From Desulfobacula sp. (GTDB lineage Bacteria; Desulfobacterota; Desulfobacteria; Desulfobacterales; Desulfobacteraceae), in the NCBI GenBank assembly GCA_029940245.1, contig JAOZRF010000155.1:1-6714 (forward strand): a stretch of 6,714 nt of DNA. Reading direction: 5' to 3'. This document shows, one piece after another, positions 1 through 5,806 of this stretch. Position 1 is the first letter of the stretch. Every line of letters begins with the position of its first letter. Both the position numbers and the translations under genes were made by a program. A model generated the notes under the pieces. That model was given only the letters and a program-made list of their open reading frames with translations, did not search any database and had not been told where the DNA came from.

Positions 1-308
1 TAGAACCTGAAAAAATATCCCAGGTTATCAACACAGGATCTGCTCAGAGTTTTGCTTCAAACGTTTTTATTCCCAAAATTCTTGATAATCGTTTTGATCA
101 TGGTTACCCCATGAGTCACGCCTATAAGGATATGGTAAACATTTGCGAAATCTCGTCGCGTGAACAAATTCCTATTCCGGTTGTCAATGCAGCCTTTTCA
201 ACTTATCAAACTGCTTTAAAATCAGGATATGGCCAAGAAGACAAGGGTGCAATGATAAAAATTTATGAAAAATTGCTGAATGTTGAATTTCGAAAAAAAA
301 AGGACTAA
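1..308 (+). CDS. 3-hydroxyisobutyrate dehydrogenase-like NAD(P)-dependent oxidoreductase, C-terminal part (5' end outside window)
   Basis: The reading frame is open from the left edge (first whole codon at 3), so this is the last 101 residues of a longer gene, not a small protein starting at the ATG at 111. The fragment matches the all-helical C-terminal domain of the beta-hydroxyacid dehydrogenase family (3-hydroxyisobutyrate, tartronate semialdehyde and related dehydrogenases). It shows the early GSAQSFA stretch, the conserved Lys-Asp of HAYKDM, the proline-rich IPIPVV segment and the family ending GYGQEDKGAMIKIYEKL. Members oxidise a beta-hydroxy acid with NAD(P)+ in the cytoplasm. The Rossmann GxGxxG region and the catalytic lysine lie upstream and cannot be checked. 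It is followed 28 bases later by a beta-keto acid cleavage enzyme, which suggests that its product feeds that enzyme. The family call is firm; the substrate is unknown. Confidence 0.85.
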   Translation, partial: EPEKISQVINTGSAQSFASNVFIPKILDNRFDHGYPMSHAYKDMVNICEISSREQIPIPVVNAAFSTYQTALKSGYGQEDKGAMIKIYEKLLNVEFRKKKD

Positions 309-320
309 CATCATTTATGA

Positions 321-326
321 AAAAGG
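321..326 (+). promoter_or_regulatory. Ribosome binding site supporting the GTG start of the BKACE gene
   Basis: AAAAGG lies ten bases before the GTG at 337. Together with the in-frame TAA at 328-330 this fixes a non-ATG start. The ATG at 317 reads only an 11-codon frame and is not a gene. Confidence 0.55.
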
Positions 327-336
327 TTAAAAAATC

Positions 337-1185
337 GTGGAAAAACTCATAATTACTGTAGCTTTAACTGGTAATGTACCCACCAAAAAAAACAATGCCA
401 ATCTTCCGGTAACACCCGAAGAAATTGCTCTGGATGTTAAAGCCTGTGCAGATGCAGGGGCCTCTCTTTTTCATGTTCATGCCAGGGATTCCGAAGAAAA
501 GCCCAGTTTGGATCAATCAATTTTCAAAAAAATTGTCAGGAATATTAAAAAAGTTGCACCGGATGTAATCATTCAGTTATCAACGGGAGCACGGGCAGGG
601 AAAGACTGGGAAAATAGAGCAACACCGGTCAGACTGCTTCCTGAAATGGCTTCATTTACCACCGGATCAAACAATCTGCCGGGAATCGTATATGAAAATT
701 CACCCCAGTTCATTGAATTTCTTGCTGGCGTGTTCATGGCAACAGGGGTTAAGCCTGAAATTGAAATATTTGAAACAGGGATGATAAACAATGCCCTTCA
801 TCTTAAAAAGAAGGGATTTTTTGACTTTCCCCTTCATTTTGATTTTGTTCTGGGAGCACCAGGATCAATGCCAGGGACAGTTAAAAATCTGCTCTTTCTA
901 TCCGAAGGAATACCATCGGATTCAACCTGGACCGTTGCTGGAATCGGAAGAGCGGAAATCCCCCTTGCCACAGCAGCAATCGTAATGGGCGGTCATGTCC
1001 GCATCGGCCTGGAAGATAATTTATACATGCCTGACGAGTCCCTTGCATCCAACGTTAAACTGGTGGAAAAAATTATGACAATTGCTAAAGAAGTTGGCCG
1101 AGAGGTTGCCAGCCCTGATGAGGCACGCTCTATTTTAGGAATTCTTCCCGGGAACAAAAACCGAATACTTGAAACAATACACTAA
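337..1185 (+). CDS. Beta-keto acid cleavage enzyme (BKACE, DUF849; 3-keto-5-aminohexanoate cleavage enzyme family)
   Basis: This 282-residue protein has the full length of the family, a zinc-dependent TIM barrel that condenses a beta-keto acid with acetyl-CoA to give acetoacetate and a new acyl-CoA. The metal site is visible as FHVHAR (His46, His48) and Glu226 in RIGLEDN. Other family residues seen are Ser82 in LSTG, Ser106 in PEMAS, Glu143 in EIEIFETG, Arg222 and Asp227. The numbering is nearly the same as in the lysine-fermentation enzyme Kce. In Kce, position 14 is a Glu that I recall as binding the substrate amino group; here it is Val, so the amino-hexanoate is probably not the substrate. 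The start is GTG at 337: an in-frame stop lies at 328-330 and a purine-rich AAAAGG at 321-326 gives a good ribosome site. It is the second gene of the operon. The family call is very sure; the substrate is open. Confidence 0.93.
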   Translation: MEKLIITVALTGNVPTKKNNANLPVTPEEIALDVKACADAGASLFHVHARDSEEKPSLDQSIFKKIVRNIKKVAPDVIIQLSTGARAGKDWENRATPVRLLPEMASFTTGSNNLPGIVYENSPQFIEFLAGVFMATGVKPEIEIFETGMINNALHLKKKGFFDFPLHFDFVLGAPGSMPGTVKNLLFLSEGIPSDSTWTVAGIGRAEIPLATAAIVMGGHVRIGLEDNLYMPDESLASNVKLVEKIMTIAKEVGREVASPDEARSILGILPGNKNRILETIH

Positions 1186-1255
1186 AAAAGCACATGAATT
1201 AAAATAATTTGAATGCAACTTGGAAAGCAAAAAAAATAATGAAAGTGGGTATGCG

Positions 1256-2614
1256 ATGACTCAATCAAAAAGTAAGAATCAGATTCGTATCGGCGGCGGT
1301 GCTGGTTTTTCAGGCGATAGAATCGATTCAGCAGTGGAACTTGCAGCAAAAGGAGAACTTGATTATATCGTTCTTGAATGTCTTGCAGAGCGCACTGTTG
1401 CATTGGGGAACCTGATCAAAATCCGCGAACCTGACAAAGGCTACAGCGAGACTTTGTCCGCAAGGATCAAAACTCTTTTGCCGGTTTGCCTGCCAAAAGG
1501 TGTGCGCATTATATCCAATATGGGATCAGCCAACCCTATGGCTGCGGCCGAAAAGTCATATGAAATCGCCCGAGAACTTGGTTTCCCCGACATGCAGGTT
1601 GCTGTTGTTTTGGGAGATGATGTTCTTGATATTATAAAAAATAAACCCGGGCTGATCCTTTTGGAATCGGGAAAACCGCTTGAAAGTATCCTGCCGCAGG
1701 TTATTTCTGCCAATGCCTATCTCGGAGCTGATGCGATCATTCCAGCGCTTAACACAGGTCATGCCCTTGTATTAACCGGCCGGGTGGCTGATCCTTCCTT
1801 ATTTTTATCCCCTATGATTCATGAGTTTAACTGGTCTTATAATAACTATAAACTTCTGGCCCAGGGAACTGTTGCAGGCCATCTTTTGGAATGTGCAGGC
1901 CAGCTTACTGGCGGCTATTTTGCCGACCCGGGCAAAAAAAACGTACCAGATCTTGCCCGGCTTGGATTTCCCTACGCAGATGTAACAAGAGAAGGCAAAG
2001 TAACTTTGGGAAAAGCGCCGGATACAGGCGGCAGGCTGGATGTAATGACGTGCACGGAACAACTGATCTATGAAATCCATGATCCTTCCAGATATATCAC
2101 ACCGGACTGTATTTTAGATGTTACAGACATTCAATTCAAACTAAACTCCCTAAACTGTGTCCATGTCTTTGGTGCCAGAGCGCTTCCCCGCACGGATACG
2201 TACAAGGTCAGCGTGGGTTATATGAGGGGTTATATGGGTGACGGACAAATTTCTTATGCAGGCCCGAATGCAGTTGAGCGAGCACGTTTAGCAGGAGAGG
2301 TTGTCGCCGAACGTCTAAAAAACAGAGGCTTTGACCATCTTGAAATACACGAAGATTTAATCGGTATCAATAGCCTTCATGGCAAAGCATCTCCAGCAAA
2401 AGACCCCTATGAAATCCGCCTTCGCCTTGCAGTCAAATGCCCGGATAAAACCGCTGCTGACGCTGTTGGAGAAGAGGTAGAAGCATTGCTCACCAATGGT
2501 CCGGCAGGCGGCGGCGGTTTTTTCAGGCAAACAAAAGAATTAGTGGCAATTGAGTCAGTTTTTCTGCCCCGGCATTTAGTCAAACCAACCCTACATACAA
2601 TAGGTAAATTATGA
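1256..2614 (+). CDS. AtuA-like acyclic terpene utilization family protein (DUF1446)
   Basis: From the ATG at 1256 this is 452 residues, the usual size of the DUF1446/AtuA core domain. Family signatures are clear: IRIGGGAGFSGDR at residues 10-22, then LDYIVLECLAERT, SNMGSANP, VLTGRVADPSL, HLLECAGQLTGGYFADP, SYAGPNAVERARLAGE and NGPAGGGG. AtuA was named from the acyclic terpene (citronellol/geraniol) degradation cluster of pseudomonads, but its reaction is not well defined. The protein is expected to be cytosolic; I see no signal peptide or membrane segment. A longer frame opens at a TTG at 1220 (464 residues). I prefer 1256 because family members begin just before the IRIGGG strand, the extra 12 residues are polar filler, and a purine-rich GAAAGTGGG lies just upstream of the ATG. 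It sits 70 bases after the BKACE gene and overlaps the next gene by 4 bases. Confidence 0.9.
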   Translation: MTQSKSKNQIRIGGGAGFSGDRIDSAVELAAKGELDYIVLECLAERTVALGNLIKIREPDKGYSETLSARIKTLLPVCLPKGVRIISNMGSANPMAAAEKSYEIARELGFPDMQVAVVLGDDVLDIIKNKPGLILLESGKPLESILPQVISANAYLGADAIIPALNTGHALVLTGRVADPSLFLSPMIHEFNWSYNNYKLLAQGTVAGHLLECAGQLTGGYFADPGKKNVPDLARLGFPYADVTREGKVTLGKAPDTGGRLDVMTCTEQLIYEIHDPSRYITPDCILDVTDIQFKLNSLNCVHVFGARALPRTDTYKVSVGYMRGYMGDGQISYAGPNAVERARLAGEVVAERLKNRGFDHLEIHEDLIGINSLHGKASPAKDPYEIRLRLAVKCPDKTAADAVGEEVEALLTNGPAGGGGFFRQTKELVAIESVFLPRHLVKPTLHTIGKL

Positions 2615-2928
2615 ATATTATAGTTTATAACATCGCCCACGCCAGGGCCGGAGATAAAGGCCGTACGGTGAATATTTCAGTCACAGCTTTCGATGAAGCC
2701 GGCTTTCGTCATCTAAAACAACATCTTACCCCGGAAAAAGTTGCCGAAAGTTTCTTTCCCATAGCGGATGGCCCGGTTTCCCGTTATGAACTTGGCAAAC
2801 TCAATGCATTTAACTTTGTTGTTGAAAATATACGGGGTGGAGGAGTAACTGTATCTCTTTCCCATGATATTCATGGGAAAAGCCTTAGTTATTTGATGCT
2901 GGGCATTGTGCTGCCAGAAATTTCATAA
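2611..2928 (+). CDS. AtuA-type C-terminal (ferredoxin-fold-like) domain protein, free-standing
   Basis: This 105-residue protein matches the small domain that in many proteobacterial AtuA/DUF1446 proteins is fused to the C-terminus of the core. Visible signatures are AHARAGDKGRTVNIS near the N-terminus (residues 9-23), the GPVSRYELGKLNAFNFVVEN segment in the middle, RGGGVTVSL, and DIHGKSLSYLML at the end. Its ATG overlaps the stop of the DUF1446 gene as ATGA, so translation is almost certainly coupled, and the two products probably form a complex equal to the fused protein. No strong Shine-Dalgarno site of its own is seen, which fits coupling. The domain has no cysteine cluster, so ferredoxin-fold refers only to shape and not to an iron-sulfur cluster. 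It is the last gene of the operon. Confidence 0.85.
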   Translation: MNIIVYNIAHARAGDKGRTVNISVTAFDEAGFRHLKQHLTPEKVAESFFPIADGPVSRYELGKLNAFNFVVENIRGGGVTVSLSHDIHGKSLSYLMLGIVLPEIS

Positions 2929-3082
2929 ACCTGATAATTGAAAATGGGCGACACAATTAACAGGACCTTTCCGGCTTTTCCGAAGTTCGGAATTTTATCG
3001 TACGGACCGCAAGACCTAATCAAACAGTCTTGGATCTCATTACAAAAACACTGCCTCACGGCCAAATTTGCCAGCGAGCTAA
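2929..3082. other. Stretch between operon end and transposase remnant
   Basis: Apart from the palindrome at 2978-2996 nothing is recognised here. A 50-codon plus-strand frame from an ATG at 2944 (beginning MGDTINRTFPAFPKFG) has no good ribosome site and no family resemblance. A longer minus-strand frame runs back through the end of the AtuA-type gene and looks like a chance frame. The missing tail of the RecG-like gene was looked for on the minus strand and not found. Confidence 0.5.
2978..2996 (+). terminator. Possible rho-independent terminator of the catabolic operon (palindrome plus T-run)
   Basis: TTCCGAAGTTCGGAA (2978-2992) is a perfect inverted repeat around a central G, followed at once by TTTTAT. 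As RNA it forms a six-pair stem with a three-base loop, 49 bases after the stop of the last operon gene. The stem is short, so this is a weak terminator. A dyad-symmetric protein site is the alternative. Confidence 0.45.
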
Positions 3083-3515
3083 GTTGGCACAAATAATATT
3101 GACAAACTACCAAAAAAAATATCTGCCAAAGCAAAACTTCGAATTACTGAATTATGGAAAAATCTCTTGTGGGAAGGCAATCTTAAAGAATTGAAAAAAG
3201 ATATCAGGAAATATATAAGCTATCCCAAAAACCGCAAAGAGGCCATTAAAAACTTCAACAATTTTTTTGTGAAAAATAGTAGTAGAATGCAGTATGCCAA
3301 TTTTAATCGTTTGAAGCTCCCTACTGGCAGTGGCTGTGTTGAAAGTGCAATTCGACGAAGTTATTAATCTCAGGCTTAAGTCTCCTGGATCTTTCTGGAA
3401 ATTAGAGAATGCCGAGTCAATGTTGTTTCTAAGAAGCCAATTTTTGTCTGAGAGATGGAACATCATGATAAAGAATATTTTTAAAAATATACGAACTCTT
3501 TGTTTATGCAACTAA
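3083..3515 (+). pseudogene. Insertion-sequence transposase remnant, 5'-truncated and frameshifted
   Basis: Two overlapping frames together read as the C-terminal third of a DDE-type transposase. The first frame, open from 3083, contains KLPKKISAKAKLRITELW and ends in LPTGSGCVESAIRR. The second carries on with VINLRLKSPGSFW, ENAESMLFLRSQFLSERW and a stop at 3513-3515. A glycine-rich GSG-VESA motif followed by a Trp and an E-AE-ML-LR segment is the usual end of ISKra4-like transposases; the exact family is not certain. One extra A at 3358-3359 breaks the frame between AIRR and VINL. There is no recognisable N-terminal or first catalytic part upstream: about 140 residues remain of a protein that should be several hundred long. 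It is therefore dead. Its right end probably lies near 3529. Confidence 0.75.
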
Positions 3516-3517
3516 TC

Positions 3518-3529
3518 GGGAATGCACCC
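3518..3529 (+). repeat. Probable right terminal end of the insertion-sequence remnant
   Basis: GGGAATGCACCC (read outside-in on the other strand as GGGTGCATTCCC) lies just after the transposase stop. It sits exactly where the neighbouring minus-strand gene stops resembling its family (after ...NIKFLK, codon 3529-3531). This is the place expected for the terminal inverted repeat. No matching left copy is seen in the window, which agrees with the loss of the 5' part of the element. Confidence 0.4.
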
Positions 3530-3983
3530 TTTAAAAACTTGATATTGTTTTTAACTGCCCTGTCGCTTACAAAAAGAATTTCAGCAATTTTTTTGATTGT
3601 CAAGGTTTTATTTTTTTCAAAAGTATTAATATTTTCTGGGAAGTTTTCTGGGAAGTTTTCTGGGAAGTTTTCTGGGAAGTTTTTCCATCAGCTATTGTCC
3701 TGATTCTTCCTGCAAAAAGTATGACTTTAAAAAAAAGACCGCTCTTTATAAATTCAGGATTTTTCAGACTATTATCTTTACAGGAGGCAAGAATTTTTTT
3801 AATACCGGTTCCCCATTGTTCAATAAAATTAATTTCCCTGAAAAACCTTGCAATGACCCTGTTTCTTATTTCTGACCGGCCTGAAATGATATCATCAAGT
3901 TCCAAAGATTTAGGAAGGATTCCGGGTGATGTGATCTCAATTCTATTATCAAAAACAGCAAATTTTATGTCTGAAAATGACAT
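3530..3983 (-). pseudogene. RecG C-terminal-like ATP-binding transcriptional regulator, remnant (N-terminus missing, frameshifted, 3' end lost)
   Basis: The minus-strand frame from 3983 reads SFSDIKFAVFDNRIEITSPG, then LELDDIISGRSEIRN-VIARFF, then IEQWGTGIKKIL. This is the second half of the GHKL-like domain (HATPase_c_4) of the AlbA/RecG-C-terminal-like regulators. Four TSQK repeats follow, a linker often seen before the winged helix of these proteins. After the linker the frame meets a stop at 3600-3602. One more A in the A7 tract (T7 at 3611-3617 on plus) would restore a helix-turn-helix (LTIKKIAEILFVSDRAVKNN), which runs to KFLK and then into the insertion-sequence end. The N-terminal AlbA_2 domain and the first half of the ATPase domain are absent, and stops lie just upstream (TGA at 3987-3989). 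About 155 residues remain of a usual 400 or more. It is almost certainly not functional. Confidence 0.75.
3632..3679. repeat. Four tandem copies of a 12-base unit encoding TSQK
   Basis: TTTTCTGGGAAG is repeated four times without change (3632-3643, 3644-3655, 3656-3667, 3668-3679). On the minus strand each copy encodes Thr-Ser-Gln-Lys. Identical copies of a 12-base unit point to recent slippage or unequal exchange. The unit keeps the frame, so copy number changes only the linker length. Confidence 0.95.
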
Positions 3984-4085
3984 AGATCATTTTTCTGTCC
4001 ATTACTATTTCCTCCAGATTTTGGCTATGATACTCAATCCATCTCTTATAAAAGTATTATCGAACAAAAGTCAAATTTTTCCCTA
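3984..4085. other. Gap between comM and the RecG-like remnant, no intact gene
   Basis: This AT-rich stretch of about 100 bases separates the comM stop from the remnant on the same strand. Short open pieces on the minus strand (for example an IRDGLSIIAKIW reading) are cut by stops in every frame and match nothing I recognise. A GGAGG followed by ATGGAC (about 4012 to 3999 on minus) looks like a start site but reads only about 17 codons. I see no convincing terminator hairpin for comM. Confidence 0.4.
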
Positions 4086-5621
4086 TTATTGTGTAAATCC
4101 TCTGTCAAAACTTCGAAGCTGGATGGCTTCGGCTATATGGTGCCGAGCAATTTCGGATGCATTTTCAAGATCTGCAATGGTTCTTCCCACCCTGATAGTA
4201 GAATGGCAGGCCCTGGCAGAAAATCCTAAAACGTCAACAGCCTGTTGAAGAATCTTTTCACATTCAAGGGACAAATGACAAAACTCTTTCAAGTGGCGGT
4301 TGTGCATCCTGGCATTATTTGATATGATTTTTTTCTTCAGCCTTTTTTCCTGAATCTTTCGGGCTTTATTTACTCTTTTTTTTATTTGAAAAGAATCTTC
4401 CCCCCTGTTTTTTAGGGCGATATCTTTATACTCAACTCTGGGCACTTCAATCTGGATATCAATTCTGTCCAGAAACGGACCTGAAATCTTTGACCTGTAT
4501 TTTTGAATCTGGGGCTGGGTGCAGGTACACCTGCCCATGGGATCAGACAAATATCCGCATGGACATGGGTTCATGGCAGCCACCAGCATAAATTGTGCCG
4601 GAAAGGTGGCTTTCATACTTGCCCTTGCAATGGAAACCTTTCCTTCTTCAAGGGGTTGTCTTAAAACCTCCAATACATTTTTTTTAAATTCAGGTAACTC
4701 ATCAAGAAAGAGTACACCATTATGGGCCAGGCTGATTTCACCGGGAGCCGGCCTTGATCCGCCACCCACAAGACCTGCCTCGGAAATCGTATGATGAGGA
4801 GATCGAAATGGCCGTAAAGAGTTCTTTACCCTTTTATCTTCAATTAATCCCAGAACCGAATAAATTCTCATGACTTCAATCATTTCTTCAAAGCTCAGCT
4901 CAGGCAGGATTGTTGGAAGCCGTTTTGCCAGCATGCTTTTCCCGGATCCAGGAGGCCCTGTCATCAGAACATTATGAAACCCTGCTGCAGCTATTTCCAG
5001 AGCTCTTTTAGCATGGTGCTGACCCCCAACCTCGGAAAAATCCATCCTATATACCTTATCCTGAAAACGTGTCAAAGGTCTAACATCCCTGGTAAGTCTT
5101 TTAATTTCAACAAACCCTGAAAAAAAATCTACAATTTGTGACAGACTTTTTACCGGCAACACATCAATACCCTCCACTATTGATGCTTCTTCTGCATTTT
5201 TAAAGGGAAGGATAATCCCTTTATAGCCCTTTTCTTTTGCAGTTAATGCATAGGGAAGAGCTGCCCTGACAGGTTTTATATTTCCGTCAAGGGAAAGTTC
5301 CCCTGAAATAAGGTAGGCATTTATCTTATCAGCTGGTATAACTCCAGATGCAACCAGTATACCAATGGCAATGGGCAAATCAAAACCTGTGCCTTCCTTT
5401 TTGACATCAGCAGGAGCAAGGTTGACCACAATTCTTTCCATGGGGAAGGTATACCCGGAATTTTTTATGGCAGTTTTAACCCGGTCCCTGCTCTCTTTGA
5501 CAGAAATTTCCGGCAACCCGACAATATTAAGGCCTGGAAGTCCATAGGAGATATCAACTTCAACTGCAATAATAAATCCATCAATCCCTTCCACTGAACA
5601 AGAGTCTACTTTTGCAAGCAA
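4086..5621 (-). CDS. comM: YifB/ComM family Mg-chelatase-like AAA+ ATPase (branch-migration helicase)
   Basis: The 511-residue protein has the full family architecture. There is an N-terminal Lon-protease-like S5 fold (about 1-165, with GLPGLNIVGLPE and KEGTGFDLPIAIGIL). An AAA+ chelatase domain follows, with Walker A GPPGSGKS at 222-229, Walker B VLFLDE at 303-308 and a likely arginine finger at Arg386 in GPFLDRID. It also carries the cysteine group CPC (353-355) and CTC (365-367). The C-terminal domain ends in SARACHSTIRVGRTIADL (468-485). In naturally competent bacteria ComM is a hexameric helicase that extends incoming single-stranded DNA into the chromosome; it is also common in bacteria not known to be competent. 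The start is TTG at 5621: MLAKV is the usual family N-terminus, AGGAG (5627-5631) lies five bases away, and an in-frame stop lies further upstream. It diverges from lpxC across 185 bases. Confidence 0.95.
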   Translation of the reverse strand: MLAKVDSCSVEGIDGFIIAVEVDISYGLPGLNIVGLPEISVKESRDRVKTAIKNSGYTFPMERIVVNLAPADVKKEGTGFDLPIAIGILVASGVIPADKINAYLISGELSLDGNIKPVRAALPYALTAKEKGYKGIILPFKNAEEASIVEGIDVLPVKSLSQIVDFFSGFVEIKRLTRDVRPLTRFQDKVYRMDFSEVGGQHHAKRALEIAAAGFHNVLMTGPPGSGKSMLAKRLPTILPELSFEEMIEVMRIYSVLGLIEDKRVKNSLRPFRSPHHTISEAGLVGGGSRPAPGEISLAHNGVLFLDELPEFKKNVLEVLRQPLEEGKVSIARASMKATFPAQFMLVAAMNPCPCGYLSDPMGRCTCTQPQIQKYRSKISGPFLDRIDIQIEVPRVEYKDIALKNRGEDSFQIKKRVNKARKIQEKRLKKKIISNNARMHNRHLKEFCHLSLECEKILQQAVDVLGFSARACHSTIRVGRTIADLENASEIARHHIAEAIQLRSFDRGFTQ

Positions 5622-5626
5622 TTTTG

Positions 5627-5631
5627 CTCCT
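5627..5631 (-). promoter_or_regulatory. Shine-Dalgarno site that fixes the TTG start of comM
   Basis: AGGAG on the minus strand, five bases before TTG. No in-frame ATG or GTG lies between the upstream stop and this TTG, so the unusual start is well supported. Confidence 0.7.
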
Positions 5632-5678
5632 TTCCAAATTGTTTAATCTGATGGTATTATTATTCTTTACACCATTTG

Positions 5679-5707
5679 ATGATAATTTTCTCTATCAAAA
5701 TTTTCAA
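5679..5707 (-). promoter_or_regulatory. Candidate sigma-70-type promoter for comM
   Basis: On the minus strand TTGAAA (5707-5702) is followed after 17 bases by TATCAT (5684-5679). Both are close to the consensus with ideal spacing, about 55 bases before the comM start. The region is AT-rich, so chance matches are easy. Confidence 0.4.
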
Positions 5708-5730
5708 ACCCCAAAAAAAATTCATTTGCT

Positions 5731-5759
5731 TTGCTTTGTTTTTTAAAATCAGATATATA
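5731..5759 (+). promoter_or_regulatory. Candidate sigma-70-type promoter for lpxC
   Basis: TTGCTT (5731-5736), a 17-base spacer and TATATA (5754-5759) lie about 47 bases before the lpxC start. The -35 box is only a partial match. The rest of the 185-base divergent region is AT-rich, with no operator or riboswitch that I recognise. Confidence 0.35.
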
Positions 5760-5806
5760 TAGCAAACTATTTTTTTAACTAACCCATAAATGATTATGAA
5801 TACGCT

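Noticed and set aside
111..308. Small 65-residue protein starting at ATG 111
   Set aside because: The frame is open to the left edge and the upstream 36 residues belong to the same dehydrogenase domain, so it is an internal Met.
1220..1258. TTG start giving a longer AtuA-like protein
   Set aside because: No ribosome site is seen before it, and the additional residues precede the usual family N-terminus; ATG 1256 is better.
2944..3096. Possible 50-codon gene after the operon
   Set aside because: No ribosome site, no family likeness, and it overlaps the palindrome and runs into the edge of the insertion-sequence remnant.
3152..3511. Minus-strand frame of 119 codons
   Set aside because: Shadow of the transposase remnant, whose plus-strand reading has clear family motifs.
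3632..3679. Tandem repeat as a CRISPR-like or regulatory iteron array
   Set aside because: Units are 12 bases with no spacers and encode TSQK in frame with the regulator remnant, a known linker type of this family.
3721..4248. Long plus-strand open frame (175 codons)
   Set aside because: It lies antisense to the RecG-like remnant and the end of comM; its sequence is low in information and resembles no family, while the minus-strand readings are clear.
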